Shown: positions 40,072-52,833, counted from the stretch's first letter. The stretch is 64,000 nucleotides of DNA from Liolophura sinensis (GCF_032854445.1 NC_088295.1:74058028-74122027); one strand, 5' to 3'. A program made the numbers and translations. The notes: generated by a model not told the origin, from the letters alone.

Positions 40072-40148
40072 ACGTTCCTCTCACCATAACTCTGGCCGCC
40101 GTCGTATAGGTCAAATATTCTTGAGTACGGCAAATAAATAAATAAATA
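40072..40148 (+). mobile_element. tRNA-derived SINE fragment, opposite orientation
   Basis: The only member of the main SINE family in the window lying in the same direction as Scr. The complement of the conserved block (CTGGCCGCCGTCGTATAGG) leads into an AAATAAATAAATA tail. The head is missing. Confidence 0.8.
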
Positions 40149-40189
40149 CAAACATAGGTATACACGCAAGGTGACCAACGGTTATGTAC

Positions 40190-40480
40190 CATTGCACTTT
40201 GGTGGCATGGTCATGTGCAAGTGTTCTTTAGTGGCATGCGCATGAGTGCACTTTAGCGGCATGCTCATGCACGAATCAATGTTAGAGGCATGTACATCTT
40301 GCGCCAATGCAGTTTAATAGTTTGGTGATACATTCATGTTTTTTTGCATTTCAGTGGCATGGCTGTGCATCCGAGCACTTCCGTGGCGTAGCTGTGCATG
40401 CAAGCACTATCGCTTTACATCTTTGCATTTAATTGACTTTCTCGTGCGCTGTGGACTTCAGTGCCATGAGAATACATCCA
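40190..40480 (+). repeat. Degenerate minisatellite with GGCATG core
   Basis: About eight decayed units of roughly 28-35 bp built around GCACTTTAGYGGCATG followed by CATG and a variable stretch. Units drift strongly in length and sequence, as in an old tandem array no longer being homogenised. No coding frame persists. Confidence 0.6.
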
Positions 40481-40817
40481 AGAAAGCAAATCTGCTAATA
40501 CCGAAGTCCGTTTAGCCATTAATTGGTTTGCCATCAATAGGCGGCTATGACTGACCTACAAATCATCACACATATAGCAAATAAGGTCAGCTTATATCCA
40601 ACCCATACGCTCTCCCAAACGGGTATCGGAAGCAATTTATTGTCCTCTCAACTTGTTATTTTCTCTTTTCCTCTCTCTGTTCATAGGGTCTTGGTCACAA
40701 TAAGCGTCGACGAGGCTTGAGAGGCTGTTTGCGCAGTCTAACGTTGGTGAAAGACGACCTACATAACGGGCATAGTTGTACGTCACACCTGGGAACATTC
40801 CTTGGTGTCTTCATAAA

Positions 40818-40905
40818 TCTATGCTTCGAAACATACATTCGTATATCAGCCATCAACCAGTAAGAACATTTAAGGTAAGTAACCGCAAGGCCAATTCCCA
40901 AAACG
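40818..40905 (-). repeat. Dispersed repeat (family R1)
   Basis: Reverse-strand copy. Translated on the minus strand it reads GIGLAVTYLKCSYWLMADIR, aligned with LAIIDLEHSYWLTAGIR from 51740-51820. Part of a 104-codon open frame (40695-41009) of unknown meaning. Confidence 0.5.
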
Positions 40906-41267
40906 ACGTTTAACACAAACGACCAAAGAACTAAGAAAGAATATAGTACGAAAATAGGACGGAAAGACGCAAGGTATCTTCTAGACGACTGCGCGAAATC
41001 ACTATTCAAATCGTAGAGCTACGCTAGAAAGGCCAAAGGGTCCGATGGCACCCAAATCAATGAATTTGTTATTATCCTGCAATTAAATAAAGCAGAACAT
41101 GGTTTTGACTAACTCAATCCTAGCCCAGAAAGAGAAGAAGCTTACACCACTCGTCAACGTATATGCTACCACATAACTTGAGGAAACATTACTTGAGTTT
41201 CCTTGAAGAAGGCTTCATTTGCATGTATAGGTTGACTATGAATGCGAATCAAGCTTAAAATAATGCC

Positions 41268-44200
41268 ATCAGGAAGATGACCTATTCCTGATGGGAGTTA
41301 TAGTACTGGTGGAAGAAGACCTACCCTTGATGGGAGTTATAGTACTGGTGGAAGAAGACCTACCCCTGTTGGGAGTTATAGTACTGGTGGAAGAAGACCT
41401 ATTCCAGATCTGAGTTATACCACTGCTAGAAGAAGACCTACCCTTGATCTGAGTTATGGTACTGGTGGAAGAAGACCTACCCCTGATGGGAGTTATAGTA
41501 CTGGTGGAAGAAGACCTATTCCTGATCTGAGTTATACCACTGTTGGACGAAGACCTACCCCTGATGGGAGTTCTGGTACTAATGGAAGAAGACCTACCCC
41601 TGATGGGAGTTATAGTACTGGTGAAAGAAGACCTACTCTAGATGGGAGTTATAGTACTGGTGGAAGAAGACTTACTCTTGATGGGAGTTATACCACTGTT
41701 GGCAGAAGACCTACTCTTAATGGGAGTTATAGTACTGGTGGAAGAAGATTTACCCCTGATGGGAGTTATAGTACTGGTGGAAGAAGACCTACCCTTGATG
41801 GGAGTTATAGTACTGATGGAAGAAGACCTACCCCTGATGGGAGTTATAGTACTGTTGGAAGAAGACCTATTCCTGATGGGAGTTATAGTACTGGTGGAAG
41901 AAGACCTACCCCTGATGAGAGTTATAGTACTGGTGGAAGAAGACCTATTCCTGATCTGAGTTATACCACTGTTGGAAGAAGACCTACCCCTGATGGGAGT
42001 TATAGTACTGTTGGAAGAAGACCTACCCCTGATGGGAGTTATAGTACTGGTGGAAGAAGACCTATTCCTGATCTGAGTTATAGTACTGTTGGAAGAAGAC
42101 CTACCCCTGATGGGAGTTATAGTGCTGTTGGAAGAAGACCTACCCCGTGATGGGAGTTATAATACTGGTGGAAGAAGACCTACCCCTGATGGGAGTTATA
42201 GTACTGGTGGAAGAAGACCTACCCCTGATGGGAGTTATAGTACTGGTGGAAGAAGACCTATTTCAGATCTGAGTTAAACCACTGCTGGAAGAAGACCTAC
42301 CCTTTATCAGAGTTATGGTACTGGTGGAAGAAGACCTACACCTGATGGGAGTTATAGTACTGGTGGAAGAAGACCTACCCCTGATGGGAGTTATAGTACT
42401 GGTGGAAGAAGACCTTCTCCTGATGGGAGTTATAGTACTGGTGGAAGAAGACCTATTCCTGATCTGAGTTATACCACTGTTGGAAGAAGACCTACCCCTG
42501 ATGGGAGTTATAGTACTGTTGGAAGAAGACCTACCCCTGATGGGAGTTATAGTACTGGTGGAAGAAGATATATTCCTGATCTGAGTTAAAGTACTGTTGG
42601 AAGAAGACCTACCCCTGATGGGAGTTATAGTACTGGTGGAAGAAGACCTTCTCCTGATGGGAGTTATAGTACTGATGGAAGAAGACCTACCCCAGATGGG
42701 AGTTATAGTACTGGTGGAAGAAGACCTACACCTTATTGGAGTTATAGTACTGGTGGAAGAAGAACTACCCCTGATGGGAGTTATAGTACTGGTGGAAGAA
42801 GACCTACCCCTGATGAGAGTTATAGTACTGGTGGAAGAAGACCTACCCCTGATGGGAGTTATAGTACTAGTGGAAGAAGACCTACCCCTGATGGGAGTTA
42901 TAGTACTGTTGGAAGAAGACCTACCCCTGATGGGAGTTATAGTACTGGTGGAAGAAGACCTATTCCTAATTTGAGTTATAGTACTGATGGAAGAAGACCT
43001 ACTCTTGATGGGAGTTATAGTACTGGTGGAAGAAGACCTAGCCCTGATGGGAGTTATAGTACTGGTGGAAGAAGACTTACTCTTGATGGGAGTTATACCA
43101 CTGTTGGCAGAAGACCTACTCTTAATGGGAGTTATAGTACTGGTGGAAGAAGATCTACCCCTGATGGGAGTTATAGTACTGGTGGAAGAAGACCTATTCC
43201 TGACCTCAGTTATAGTACTGGTGGAAGAAGACCTACCCCTGATGGGAGTTATAGTGCTGTTGGAAGAAGACCTACCCCGTGATGGGAGTTATAATACTGG
43301 TGGAAGAAGACCTACCCCTGATGGGAGTTATAGTACTGATGGAAGAAGACCTACCCCTGATGGGAGATATAGTACTGTTGGAAGAAGACCTACTCTTGAT
43401 GGGAGTTATATTACTGGTGGAAGAAGACCTACCCCTGATGGGAGTTATAGTACTGGTGGAAGAAGACTTACTCTTGATGGGAGTTATACCACTGGTGGAA
43501 GAAGACCTTCTCCTCATGGTAGTTATAGTCCTGGTGGAAGAAGACCTATTCCTGATGGGAGTTATAGTACTGGTGGAAGAAGACCTATTCCTGATGGGAG
43601 TTATAGTACTGGTGGAAGAAGACCTACCCCTGATGTTAGTTATAGTACAGGTGGAAAAAGACCTACCCCTGATGTTAGTTATAGTACTGGTGGAAGAAGA
43701 TTTACCCCTGATGGGAGTTATAGTACTCTTGGAAGAAGACCTACCCCAGATCTGAGTTATAGTACTGGTGGAAGAAGACCTACTCCTGATTGGAGTTTTA
43801 GTATTGGTGGAATAAGACCTATTCCTGATGGGAGTTATAGTACTGGTGGAAGAAGACCTACCCCTGATGGGAGTTATAGTACTGGTGGAAGAAGACCTTC
43901 TCCTGATGGGAGTTATAGTACTGGTGGAAGAAGACCTATTCGTGATGTAAGTTATACCACTGTTGGAAGAAAACCTACCCCTGATGGGAGTTATAGTACT
44001 GGTGGAAGAAGACCTATTCCTGATGGAAGTTATAGTACTGGTGGAAGAAGACCTTCTCCTGATGGGAGTTATAATACTGGTGGAAGAAGACCTATTCCTG
44101 ATCTGAGTTATACCACTGCTGGAAGAAGACTTACCCTTGATCTGAGTTATAGTACTGGTGGAAAAAGATCTATTCCTGATGGGAGTTATAGTACTGGTGG

Positions 44201-47200
44201 AAGAAGACCTACTCTTGATAGGAGTTATACCACTGATGGCAGAAGACCTACTATTAATGGGAGTTATAGTACTGGTGGAAGAAGACCTACCCCTGATGGG
44301 TGTTATAGTACTGGTGGAAGAAGACATACTCTTGATGGGAGTTATAGTGTTGATGTAAGAAGACCTACCCCTGATGGGAGTTATAGCACTGTTGGAAGAA
44401 GACCTACCCCTGAGGGGAGATATAGTACTGGTGGAAGAAGACCTATTCCTGATGGGAGTTATAGTACTGGTGGAAGAAGACCTATTCCTGATGGGAGTTA
44501 TAGTACTGGTGGAAGAAGACCTATTCCTGATCTGAGTTATACCACTGCTGGAAGAAGACTTACCCTTGATCTGAGTTATAGTACTGGTGGAAAAAGATCT
44601 ATTCCTGATGGGAGTTATAGTACTGGTGGAAGAAGACCTACTCTTGATAGGAGTTATACCACTGATGGCAGAAGACCTACTCTTAATGGGAGTTATAGTA
44701 CTGGTGGAAGAAGACCTACCCCTGATGGGAGTTATAGTACTGGTGGAAGAAGACATACTCTTGATGGGAGTTATAGTGCTGATGTAAGAAGACCTACCCC
44801 AGATGGGAGATATAGTACTGGTGGAAGAAGACCTACCCCTGATGGGAGTTATAATGCTGTTGGAAGAAGACCTACCCCGTGATGGGAGTTATAATACTTT
44901 TGGAAGAAGACCTACCCCTGATGGGAGTTATAGTACTGGTGGAAGAAGACCTATTCCTGATGGGAGTTATAGTACTAGTAGAAGAAGACCTACCCCTGAT
45001 GGGAGTTAAAGTACTGGTGGAAGAAGCCCTATTCCTGATGGGAGTTATAGTACTGGTGGAAGAAGACCTATTCCTGATGGGAGTTATAGTACTGGTGGAA
45101 GAACACCTATTCCTGATCTGAGTTATAATATTGGTGGAAGAAGACCTACTCTTGATGGGAGTTATAGTACTGGAGGAAGAAGACCTACCCCTGATGGGAG
45201 TTATAGTACTGGTGGAAGAAGACTTACCCCTGATGGGAGTTATAGTACTGGTGGAAGAAGACCTACTTCTGATGGGAGTTATAGTACTGGTGGAAGAAGA
45301 CCTACCTCTGATGGGAGTTATAGTACTGGTGGAAGAAGACCTACCGCTGATGAGAGTTATAGTACTGTTGGAAGAAGACCTACTCCTGATGGGAGTTATA
45401 GTACTGGTGGATGAAGATCTACTCCTGATTGGAATTATAGTACTGGTGGAAGAAGACCCACCCCTGATGGGAGTTATAGTACTGGTGGAAGAAGACCTAT
45501 TCCAGATCTGAGTTATACCACTGCTAGAAGAAGACCTACCCTTGATCTGAGTTATGGTACTGGTGGAAGAAGACCTACCCCTGATGGGAGTTATAGTACT
45601 GGTGGAAGAAGACCTACCCCTTATGTTAGTTATAGTACTAGTGGAAGAAGACCTATTCCTGATGGGAGTTATAGTACTGGTGGAAGAAGACCTACCCCAG
45701 ATGGGAGTTATAGTACTGGTGGAAGAAAACCTACTCCTGATTGGAGTTATAGTACTGGTGGAAGAAGACCCACCCCTGATGGGAGTTATAGTACTGGTGA
45801 AAGAAGACCTATTCCTGATGGGAGTTATCGTACTGGTGGAAGAAGACCTACCCCTGATGGGAGTTATAGTACTGGTGGATGAAGACCTTCTCCTGATGGG
45901 AGTTATAGTACTGGTGGAAGAAGACCTATTCCTGATTTAAGTTATACCACTGTTGGAAGAAAACCTACCCCTGATGGGAGTCATAGTACTGGTGGAAGAA
46001 GACCTTCTCCTGATGGGAGTTATAGTACTGATGGAAGAAGACCCACCCCTGATTTGAGTTATAGTACTGGTGGAAGAAGACCTATTCCTGATGGGAGTTA
46101 TAGCACTGTTGGAAGAAGACCTAACCCTGATGGGAGTTATAGTACTGGTGGAAGAAGACCTACTCCTGAGGGCAGTTATAGTACTGGTGGAAGAAGACCT
46201 ACCCCTGATGGGAGTTATGGTACTGGTGAAAGAAGGCCTATTCATGATCTGAGTTATACCACTGCTGGAAGAAGACCTACCCTTGATCTGAGTTATAGTA
46301 CTGGTGGAAGAAGACCTATTCCTGATGGGAGTTATAGTACTGGTGGAAGAATACCTACCCCAGATCTGAGTTACAGTACTGTTGGAAGAAGACCTATTGC
46401 TGATGGGAGTTATAGTACTGGTGGAAGAAGACTTATTTCTGATAGGAGTTATAGTACTGGTGGAAGAAGACCTACCCCTGATAGGAGTTATAGTACTGGT
46501 GGAAGAAGACCTATTTCTGATCTGAGTTATACAACTGTTGGAAGAAGACCTACCCCTGATGGGGGTTATAGTACTGGTGGAGGAAGACCTATTCCTGATC
46601 TGAGTTATAGTACTGGTGGAAGAAGACCTACCCCTGATGGGAGTTATAGTACTGGTGGAAGAAGACCTACCCCTGATGGGAGTTATAGTACTGGTGGAAG
46701 AAGACCTACCCCTGATGGGAGTTATAGTACTGGTGGAAGAAGACCTACCCCAGATGGGAGTTATAGTACTGGTGGAAGAAAACCTACTCCTGATTGGAGT
46801 TATAGTACTGGTGGAAGAAGACCCACCCCTGATGGGAGTTATATTACTGGTGAAAGAAGACCTATTCCTGATGGGAGTTATCGTACTGGTGGAAGAAGAC
46901 CTACCCCTGATGGGAGTTATAGTACTGGTGGAAGACCTTCTCCTGATGGGAGTTATAGTACTGGTGGAAGAAGACCTATTCCTGATTTAAATTATACCAC
47001 TGTTGGAAGAAGACCTACCCCTGATGGGAGTTATAGTACTGGTGGAAGAAGACCTTCTCCTGATGGAAGTTATAGTACTGATGGAAGAAGACCTACCCCT
47101 GATTTGAGTTATAGTACTGGTGGATGAAGACCTATTCCTGATGGGAGTTATAGCACTGTTGGAAGAAGACCTACCCCAGATGGGAGTTATAGTACTGGTA

Positions 47201-48427
47201 GAAGAAGACCTACTCCTGAGGGCAGTTATAGTACTGGTGGAAGAAGACCTACCCTGATGGGAGTTATAGTACTGGTGAAAGTAGACCTATTCATGATCTG
47301 AGTTATACCACTGCTGGAAGAAGACCTACCCTTGATCTGAGTTATAGTACTGGTGGAAGAAGACCTATTCCTGATGGGAGTTATAGTACTGGTGGAAGAA
47401 GACCTACCCCAGATCTGAGTTATAGTACTGGTGGAAGAAGACCTATTGCTGATGGGAGTTATAGTACTGGTGGAAGAAGACTTATTTCTGATAGGAGTTA
47501 TAGTACTGGTGGAAGAAGACCTACCCCTGATAGGAGTTATAGTACTGGTGGAAGAAGACCTATTTCTGATCTGAGTTATACTACTGTTGGAAGAAGACCT
47601 ACCCCTGATGGGAGTTATAGTACTGGTGGAAGAAGACCTATTCCTGATCTGAGTTATAGTACTGGTGGAAAAAGACCTACCCCTGATGGGAGTTATATTA
47701 CTGTTGGAAGGAGACCTACCCCTGATGGGAGTTATTGTACTGGTGGAAGAAGACCTACCACTGATGGGAGTTATAGTACTGGTGGAAGAAGACCTACCCC
47801 TGATGGGAGTTATAGTACTGGTGGAAGAAGACCTACCCCTGATTATAGTTATAGTACTGGTGGAAGAAGACCTACCTCTGATGGGAGTTATAGTACTGGT
47901 GGAAGAAGACCTACCCCTGATGGGAGTTATAGTACTGGTGGAAGAAGACCTACCTCTGATGGGAGTTATAGTACTGGAGGAAGAAGACCTACCCCTGATG
48001 GGAGTTATAGTACTGGTGGAAGAAGACCTACTCCTGATTGGAGATAGTACTGGTGGAAGAAGACCTATTCCTGATGGGAGTTATAGTACTGGTGGAAGAA
48101 GACCTATTCCTGATGGGAGTTGTAGTACTGGTGGAAGAAGACCTATTCCTGATGGGAGTTATAGTACTGGTGGAAGAAGACCTATTCCTGTTGGGAGTTA
48201 TAGTACTGTTGGAAGAAGACCTACCCCTGATGGGAGTTATAGTACTGGTGGAAGAAAACCTATTTCCTGATCTGAGTTATACCACTGGTGGAAGAAGACC
48301 TACTCTTAACGGGAGTTATACCACTAGTGGAAGAAGACATATTGCTGATGTGAGTAGTACCACTGGTAGGAGAAGACGAGAGTTATAGTACTGGTGGAAG
48401 AAAACTTACTCCTGGTGGGGGTTATAA
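41268..48427 (+). repeat. 39-bp satellite/minisatellite array A (about 184 units)
   Basis: Head-to-tail array of a 39-bp unit. It translates as GSYSTGGRRPTPD in one frame and MGVIVLVEEDLPL in another, so long open frames arise simply because 39 is divisible by 3. Unit subtypes differ at fixed spots: PTP/PIP/PTL/PSP, DG/DL, ST/TT, GG/VG/DG. Higher-order copies are visible. An 11-unit block (429 bp) repeats at 44101 and 44530. A block of about 27 units repeats at about 46.05 and 47.10 kb. A one-base insertion (CCCCGTGATGG) recurs at 42145, 43275 and 44877. Stop codons and frameshifts occur throughout, and TGA opens the array in the GSYST frame, so I do not call it a gene. The right edge is degenerate, the usual sign of unequal exchange. 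Confidence 0.95.
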
Positions 48428-48750
48428 AAGGTTAAAGCAGAAAGACTAGAACCAGAGGATCCAGAACAGTTTAATAGTTGACAGAGAGTCACCTATGAAA
48501 CGTAGACTTTTAGTTCTTAGTAAATGCTGAAATGGTAGTCACTTACACATCACCTAGCATATGTATTACGTATTATTAGTTAAAAAGGCAGTGGAGTTTA
48601 TTGCGATTTATTAGACAATACAGGTCAAGAAATTGTCAAAATGATGTGCTGTTGTGACTTTTAATATATAAATTATACGAAAATAATGCCAACTAACCCT
48701 CCCTCTGGGACACTTCTGTTGATAGAGTGTCCAGCTTTCCTGGTTGTTCA

Positions 48751-48840
48751 GGCTGTTTTGGGAATTGGCCTTGCGATTATTGACCTGGAACTTTCATTTT
48801 AACTGACGGCTGGTATGGGAATGGCTGTTTCGATGCAAAC
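48751..48840 (+). repeat. Dispersed repeat (family R1), in copy A
   Basis: Core GGAATTGGCCTTGCGATTAT, then CTGACGGCTGGTATGGGAAT. It reads GIGLAIIDLELSF, a stop, then LTAGMGM in the frame comparable to the other copies. Confidence 0.55.
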
Positions 48841-49350
48841 ATGTAAATTGCAGCCTAACTTAGGATGGGGCTTACAGAACTGGTGGAAATATAGAGGGAC
48901 CGTACTGGTTTGAGCAAAATGTTTGCTTATTGTAACAAAGTTAAGAGATGAGCCAAATCCGTCTCTAAAGCCTCAAGGTGGAGCTGCCGTTCCGCCCTTA
49001 AACACAATTTAGAACACTACCATATACTTGTGCTGCTTGGAGTGTTTATGGATTTGTGTCTTTCAACAATTTATGATAGGGTGACTAGGGCCTAGGTTAG
49101 TTATAGGTTATATGATTCACCGAATGAGATCGACAAAATCAGGGTTAAGCCCAGTAAGGCAAAGGAGAAAGGAGAGTAAAACTAAAGCAGCGTCAACAAT
49201 TTGACAGTTGCCATTTACCAACAAGGGCGTCAGTAAATGTGCCTCAGTCAGAGTTTTATTCTCTAGCACCAAGTCTTAAGCAGAATTAATAAAATATAGT
49301 GCCAGCTTCGGAGATGCTTAGACCACCAGTAGAATCCTGGTATAAGCAGG

Positions 49351-49523
49351 TTTGATTGATTTGATTTGATTGATTGGTGTTTTACGTCATACTCAAGAAT
49401 ATTTCACTTATACGACTGCGGCCAGCATTATGGTGGGTGGAAACCGGGCACAACCCGGGGGAAACCCGCGACCATCCGCAAGTTGCTGGAGGACCTTCCC
49501 ACTTACGGCCGAAGAGGAAGCCA
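49351..49523 (-). mobile_element. tRNA-derived SINE, 5'-truncated, with TSD
   Basis: Main SINE family from the ATTGATTT tail to the CGAAGAGGAAGCC block, head missing. A perfect 12-bp target duplication GGTATAAGCAGG lies at 49339-49350 and 49524-49535. Only the right part survives in the duplicate (near 55246-55292), so the insertion predates the duplication. Confidence 0.92.
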
Positions 49524-50063
49524 GGTATAAGCAGGATTGAAGTGTAAAGACTACAGAACATAGATTAAAATTACAGAAGCGACGACAATATAATATTTGG
49601 GAAATGGTCACCCCTAATCGGTGAAACAAGGTCTCTTGTCATTTTACCTCTGTTAAGGTTTTATTTTAAATAATGATTTTCATTGTATTTTGACTAAGGT
49701 CTACTTTTGTTAAGTTGTTCATGAAAAGTAAGCCCTAACCCAAATATCACGCAAACCTCATCAAATGGTGCGTGGTAAGTGCGTTGCACGTTAAAACTGA
49801 GCCAAAAACAATTTCCCTACCGAAAAGGGAAAACCTAACAGGAGGCTATATAAGCACACATTTAAGGCCAGCGGGTGCACACCATAACCTTTAGCGATGT
49901 CCCATGGACACTGACGTTGCAGGTTCGAAGATGATTCAGCATGTTATTTCATGATGAAAATATTGATAATATAATTAACTTCATGCGCATCAAAGTAATT
50001 GCATTCGGCCAAAGAAACACGTCAGTTTAATATCTCCAAGTTTGTAATCTAAAAAGTCATACA

Positions 50064-50491
50064 ATATGTGTTTGTCTCTGTTAAAGGCAAAGGCCACTCT
50101 AAAATGAAGTATATATCAGATGAAATACCAGTAAAAACTGTCCATTAAAACAGTTCGATTTATTTTAAACTTGTGGTAATAGATCAGATTCTGCGGTGGT
50201 CTATTGTGACCTAGAAGGTATCATTTACGGTACATCTACACTTTTTGCCTGAAAAATTCGTTTCTATAGATCTATATCAATATGTATGTTGAATGCTGAT
50301 ATGTAGCAGTCGAATGTGTGGTAATTTATCAAAAACCTTACTTGACGTCACTCGTAGCACTGTGGTGAGAAAGAGCCACCACAAAATGGAATATTCAAAT
50401 GCATTAAACAAACTGGTAACGAAAGCACAGATGCAACACTTTTCCTGGACAGTTTTTAATGGTCTTTCATCTGATACATACTTCATTTTAG
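50064..50491. repeat. Foldback element (family R2 inverted pair)
   Basis: Two 46-nt arms, 50099-50144 and 50446-50491, are inverted copies of each other with three mismatches, separated by about 300 bp. The arm core is AAAATGAAGTATATATCAG... ending AAAACTGTCCA. A third, non-inverted copy at 35514-35640 extends the similarity beyond the left arm, so a longer family exists. The minus-strand frame of the right arm reads MKYVSDERPLKTVQ and stays open to 50277. The left arm reads MKYISDEIPVKTVH. It may be a MITE-like element or two opposed insertions of one repeat. Confidence 0.65.
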
Positions 50492-51739
50492 TGTTTTATT
50501 TGTATATACATATTACATCTATCGTCTGGCCAAATTTCACAAAACTACATCCAATACCTCTGATGTAAACATCGATAGGGCACCTTAATAAACGTTGTGA
50601 ACTTGTCCAGACGGATGTAGGTGTCCACACGAGGTAACAACTTCGACGCACCTAGTACCATCGCAGACTCAGCTATCTGTCTTGAGTAATGCTTATTTCA
50701 CTCTAATATTCTCTCATGATTTTATCAGGTATTTAGTTTAATGTAATTCCTGTTTATCAAAATCACAAACTGCGTTACTTCTATAGATATTTTCAACATA
50801 GTGCTTTACTTAAAAACAATCCTGAACTTCGATCTCCCTGTTGCCCACAAGAATGCAATCCCATGAATTATGTCGTATATTTGATGAAGTAAGAAATGCT
50901 TATCTTTCTATATTTTTTGACTTTCAGATTGGGAAAATTTTTACAATAACCACATAACGAAGAAAAGGCACATATATTCAGCGTATGCTTAGGGTATAGC
51001 ATGATATGTGCGTAAAGAGCCAGTGCGTTTATTGTCTTTCTCTACTGCTAGTTTTAGTGACACAGAATCAGCCTAAATTCATAATGTCTCCCACCTGTTA
51101 TGAAAACGATTTACCTCCCCTTTAGCCAAGAGATAAAACGAATAAACTAATAAAAAACAAACCTTTGCATTGTTCTCCTTAACCTCCAATCTATAAATTA
51201 GACTGGTTGTGATGAAGATGGCTTCGTGATGAAAACTCTGTCTTTCATTTACCTTTTGGCCGATTTGAATAAATAATAGGGGTTAGTTTTTACTTCTTAT
51301 TCTCAGCGCAAATACTACAAGAGCACAGCGCTTGATTTATGGCCGATGAGTGTGGTGTAAGACAATGGGAAGAGTTTCTAATTTGCAACCAATTGACATC
51401 TGATCTGAGAGGAGAATATCTTTATTCATGTTCATGGACCACTACTTCCTCCCCATCTAATTAATGACTTTAGCTTGATTTATGATTCACTTTGACGAAA
51501 CAGAGCTAAATATCACACAATCTGAAGATATAAGGTTGCAGGCGGGGTGGGATTAAAACTGCGAAAGTCACGTTTCCTCAGCCGCATGTGCACAGAGGAT
51601 TATTCCTCGTTTTACCGTTACACTGACATTCTTTGTAACTCTCTAGCTCCGATCGACACAAATCTGCCAGCTAGAGATTGACAGGTGGTATTGTGCACTG
51701 GAGTTTTACTGATTCGCCACAAACTGGAGACAACATGTA

Positions 51740-51820
51740 ATCTATGCGTGAAAACAGGCATTCGTATACCAGCCGTTAACCAATAACTATGTTCCAGGTC
51801 AATAATCGCAAGGGTTACTA
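51740..51820 (-). repeat. Dispersed repeat (family R1), in copy A
   Basis: Minus-strand reading LAIIDLEHSYWLTAGIRMP lies in an 81-codon open frame (51618-51863). Inverted relative to the R1 copy 2.9 kb to the left. Confidence 0.55.
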
Positions 51821-52012
51821 ATACAAGGTTCGCACACAGTTGGCAAATATACGGGTGTAACACATACCAAGCTTTACATTAACTGCCTATTCATGTATAT
51901 TTCTGGTCGATTTTGTTACGACAATTTAGGCCATAACAATATTGTTTATCTGAAATATAGCCTGGAAAACCTTGACACATTTTACATACCTAGTGAAGTG
52001 TCTGTATGTATT

Positions 52013-52267
52013 ATTTATTTATTTATTTGATTGGTGTTTTAGGTCGTACTCAAGAATAATTCACTTATATGACGGCGGCCAGCTTTATGGTGGGAGGAAA
52101 CCGGGCAGAGCCCGTGGGAAACCATGACCATTCACGGGTTACTCCCACGTAAGGCCGAAGAGGAAGGCAGCGTGAGCTGGACCTGAACTCACCTCGACCG
52201 CATTGGTGCCAGGCTCCTGGGTCATTACGCCTCTCTGGTGCGCTAACCACCTCGGCCACGGAGGCCC
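52013..52267 (-). mobile_element. tRNA-derived SINE, full length with TSD
   Basis: Main SINE family with tail, central block and tRNA-like head (right end GGCCACGGAGGCCCC). A perfect 11-bp target duplication CTGTATGTATT lies at 52002-52012 and 52268-52278. Confidence 0.93.
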
Positions 52268-52622
52268 CTGTATGTATTTTTACTTCCAAGATCATATACT
52301 TTTTTTAACTGGTTTAACCAGAAGGCTTTATATGTTTTAATTTTTTAATATTTACAGGAAACCACTCTGTGACAATTCCAATTGTTGGTGCGACATTTCC
52401 AGAGAGTAAATATTCCCTTTGTACCAGTATTACTGCACAACATATTGATGATATTGGGTTAAATTGCTGCTTCTGCTTTGATGTAAATCGACCCATTTCT
52501 GTAACATTTAATCTCAGAGGTGTCGAGGACTTAGCCAGTCCGTAATGGGCATTATAGCCTAGGTGGCCATCAACAGAAAATCTTCAGGCTATAGGTCACA
52601 TCACCGAGTTCATACATGTATA

Positions 52623-52822
52623 NNNNNNNNNNNNNNNNNNNNNNNNNNNNNNNNNNNNNNNNNNNNNNNNNNNNNNNNNNNNNNNNNNNNNNNNNNNNNN
52701 NNNNNNNNNNNNNNNNNNNNNNNNNNNNNNNNNNNNNNNNNNNNNNNNNNNNNNNNNNNNNNNNNNNNNNNNNNNNNNNNNNNNNNNNNNNNNNNNNNNN
52801 NNNNNNNNNNNNNNNNNNNNNN
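52623..52822. other. Assembly gap (200 N)
   Basis: Exactly 200 undetermined bases between flank copy A and the second 39-bp array. True length and content are unknown. The round number suggests a placeholder. Confidence 1.
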
Positions 52823-52833
52823 ACTCACTGTTT

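Larger units (their letters stand above)
48428..52582 (+). repeat. Segmental duplication, flank copy A
   Basis: Unique-looking DNA that recurs in the same orientation at 54798-58212, directly after the second 39-bp array. It is the more complete copy. It contains two R1 repeats in inverted orientation, a foldback element and two SINEs. No gene is recognised. Short matching open frames in both copies (for example on the minus strand at 51618-51863) share their sequence through the duplication. Confidence 0.92.

Noticed and set aside
42987-44882. Open frame of 631 codons on + (and 494 codons on - at 43272-44756) in the 39-bp array
   Set aside because: The unit length is a multiple of 3 and three of six frames lack stops, so openness is automatic. 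The + frame switches repeat phase at a one-base insertion. Neighbouring units have stops, there is no non-repeat start or end, and subtype differences are mostly amino-acid changing.
49863-49935. Box B-like GGTTCGAA in the duplicated flank (better preserved in copy B near 55690)
   Set aside because: No convincing box A at the right distance and no cloverleaf.
50293-50568. 91-codon open frame shared by both flank copies
   Set aside because: It is repeated only because of the segmental duplication. It overlaps the foldback arm on the opposite strand, and copy B has a different N-terminus after the 148-bp deletion.
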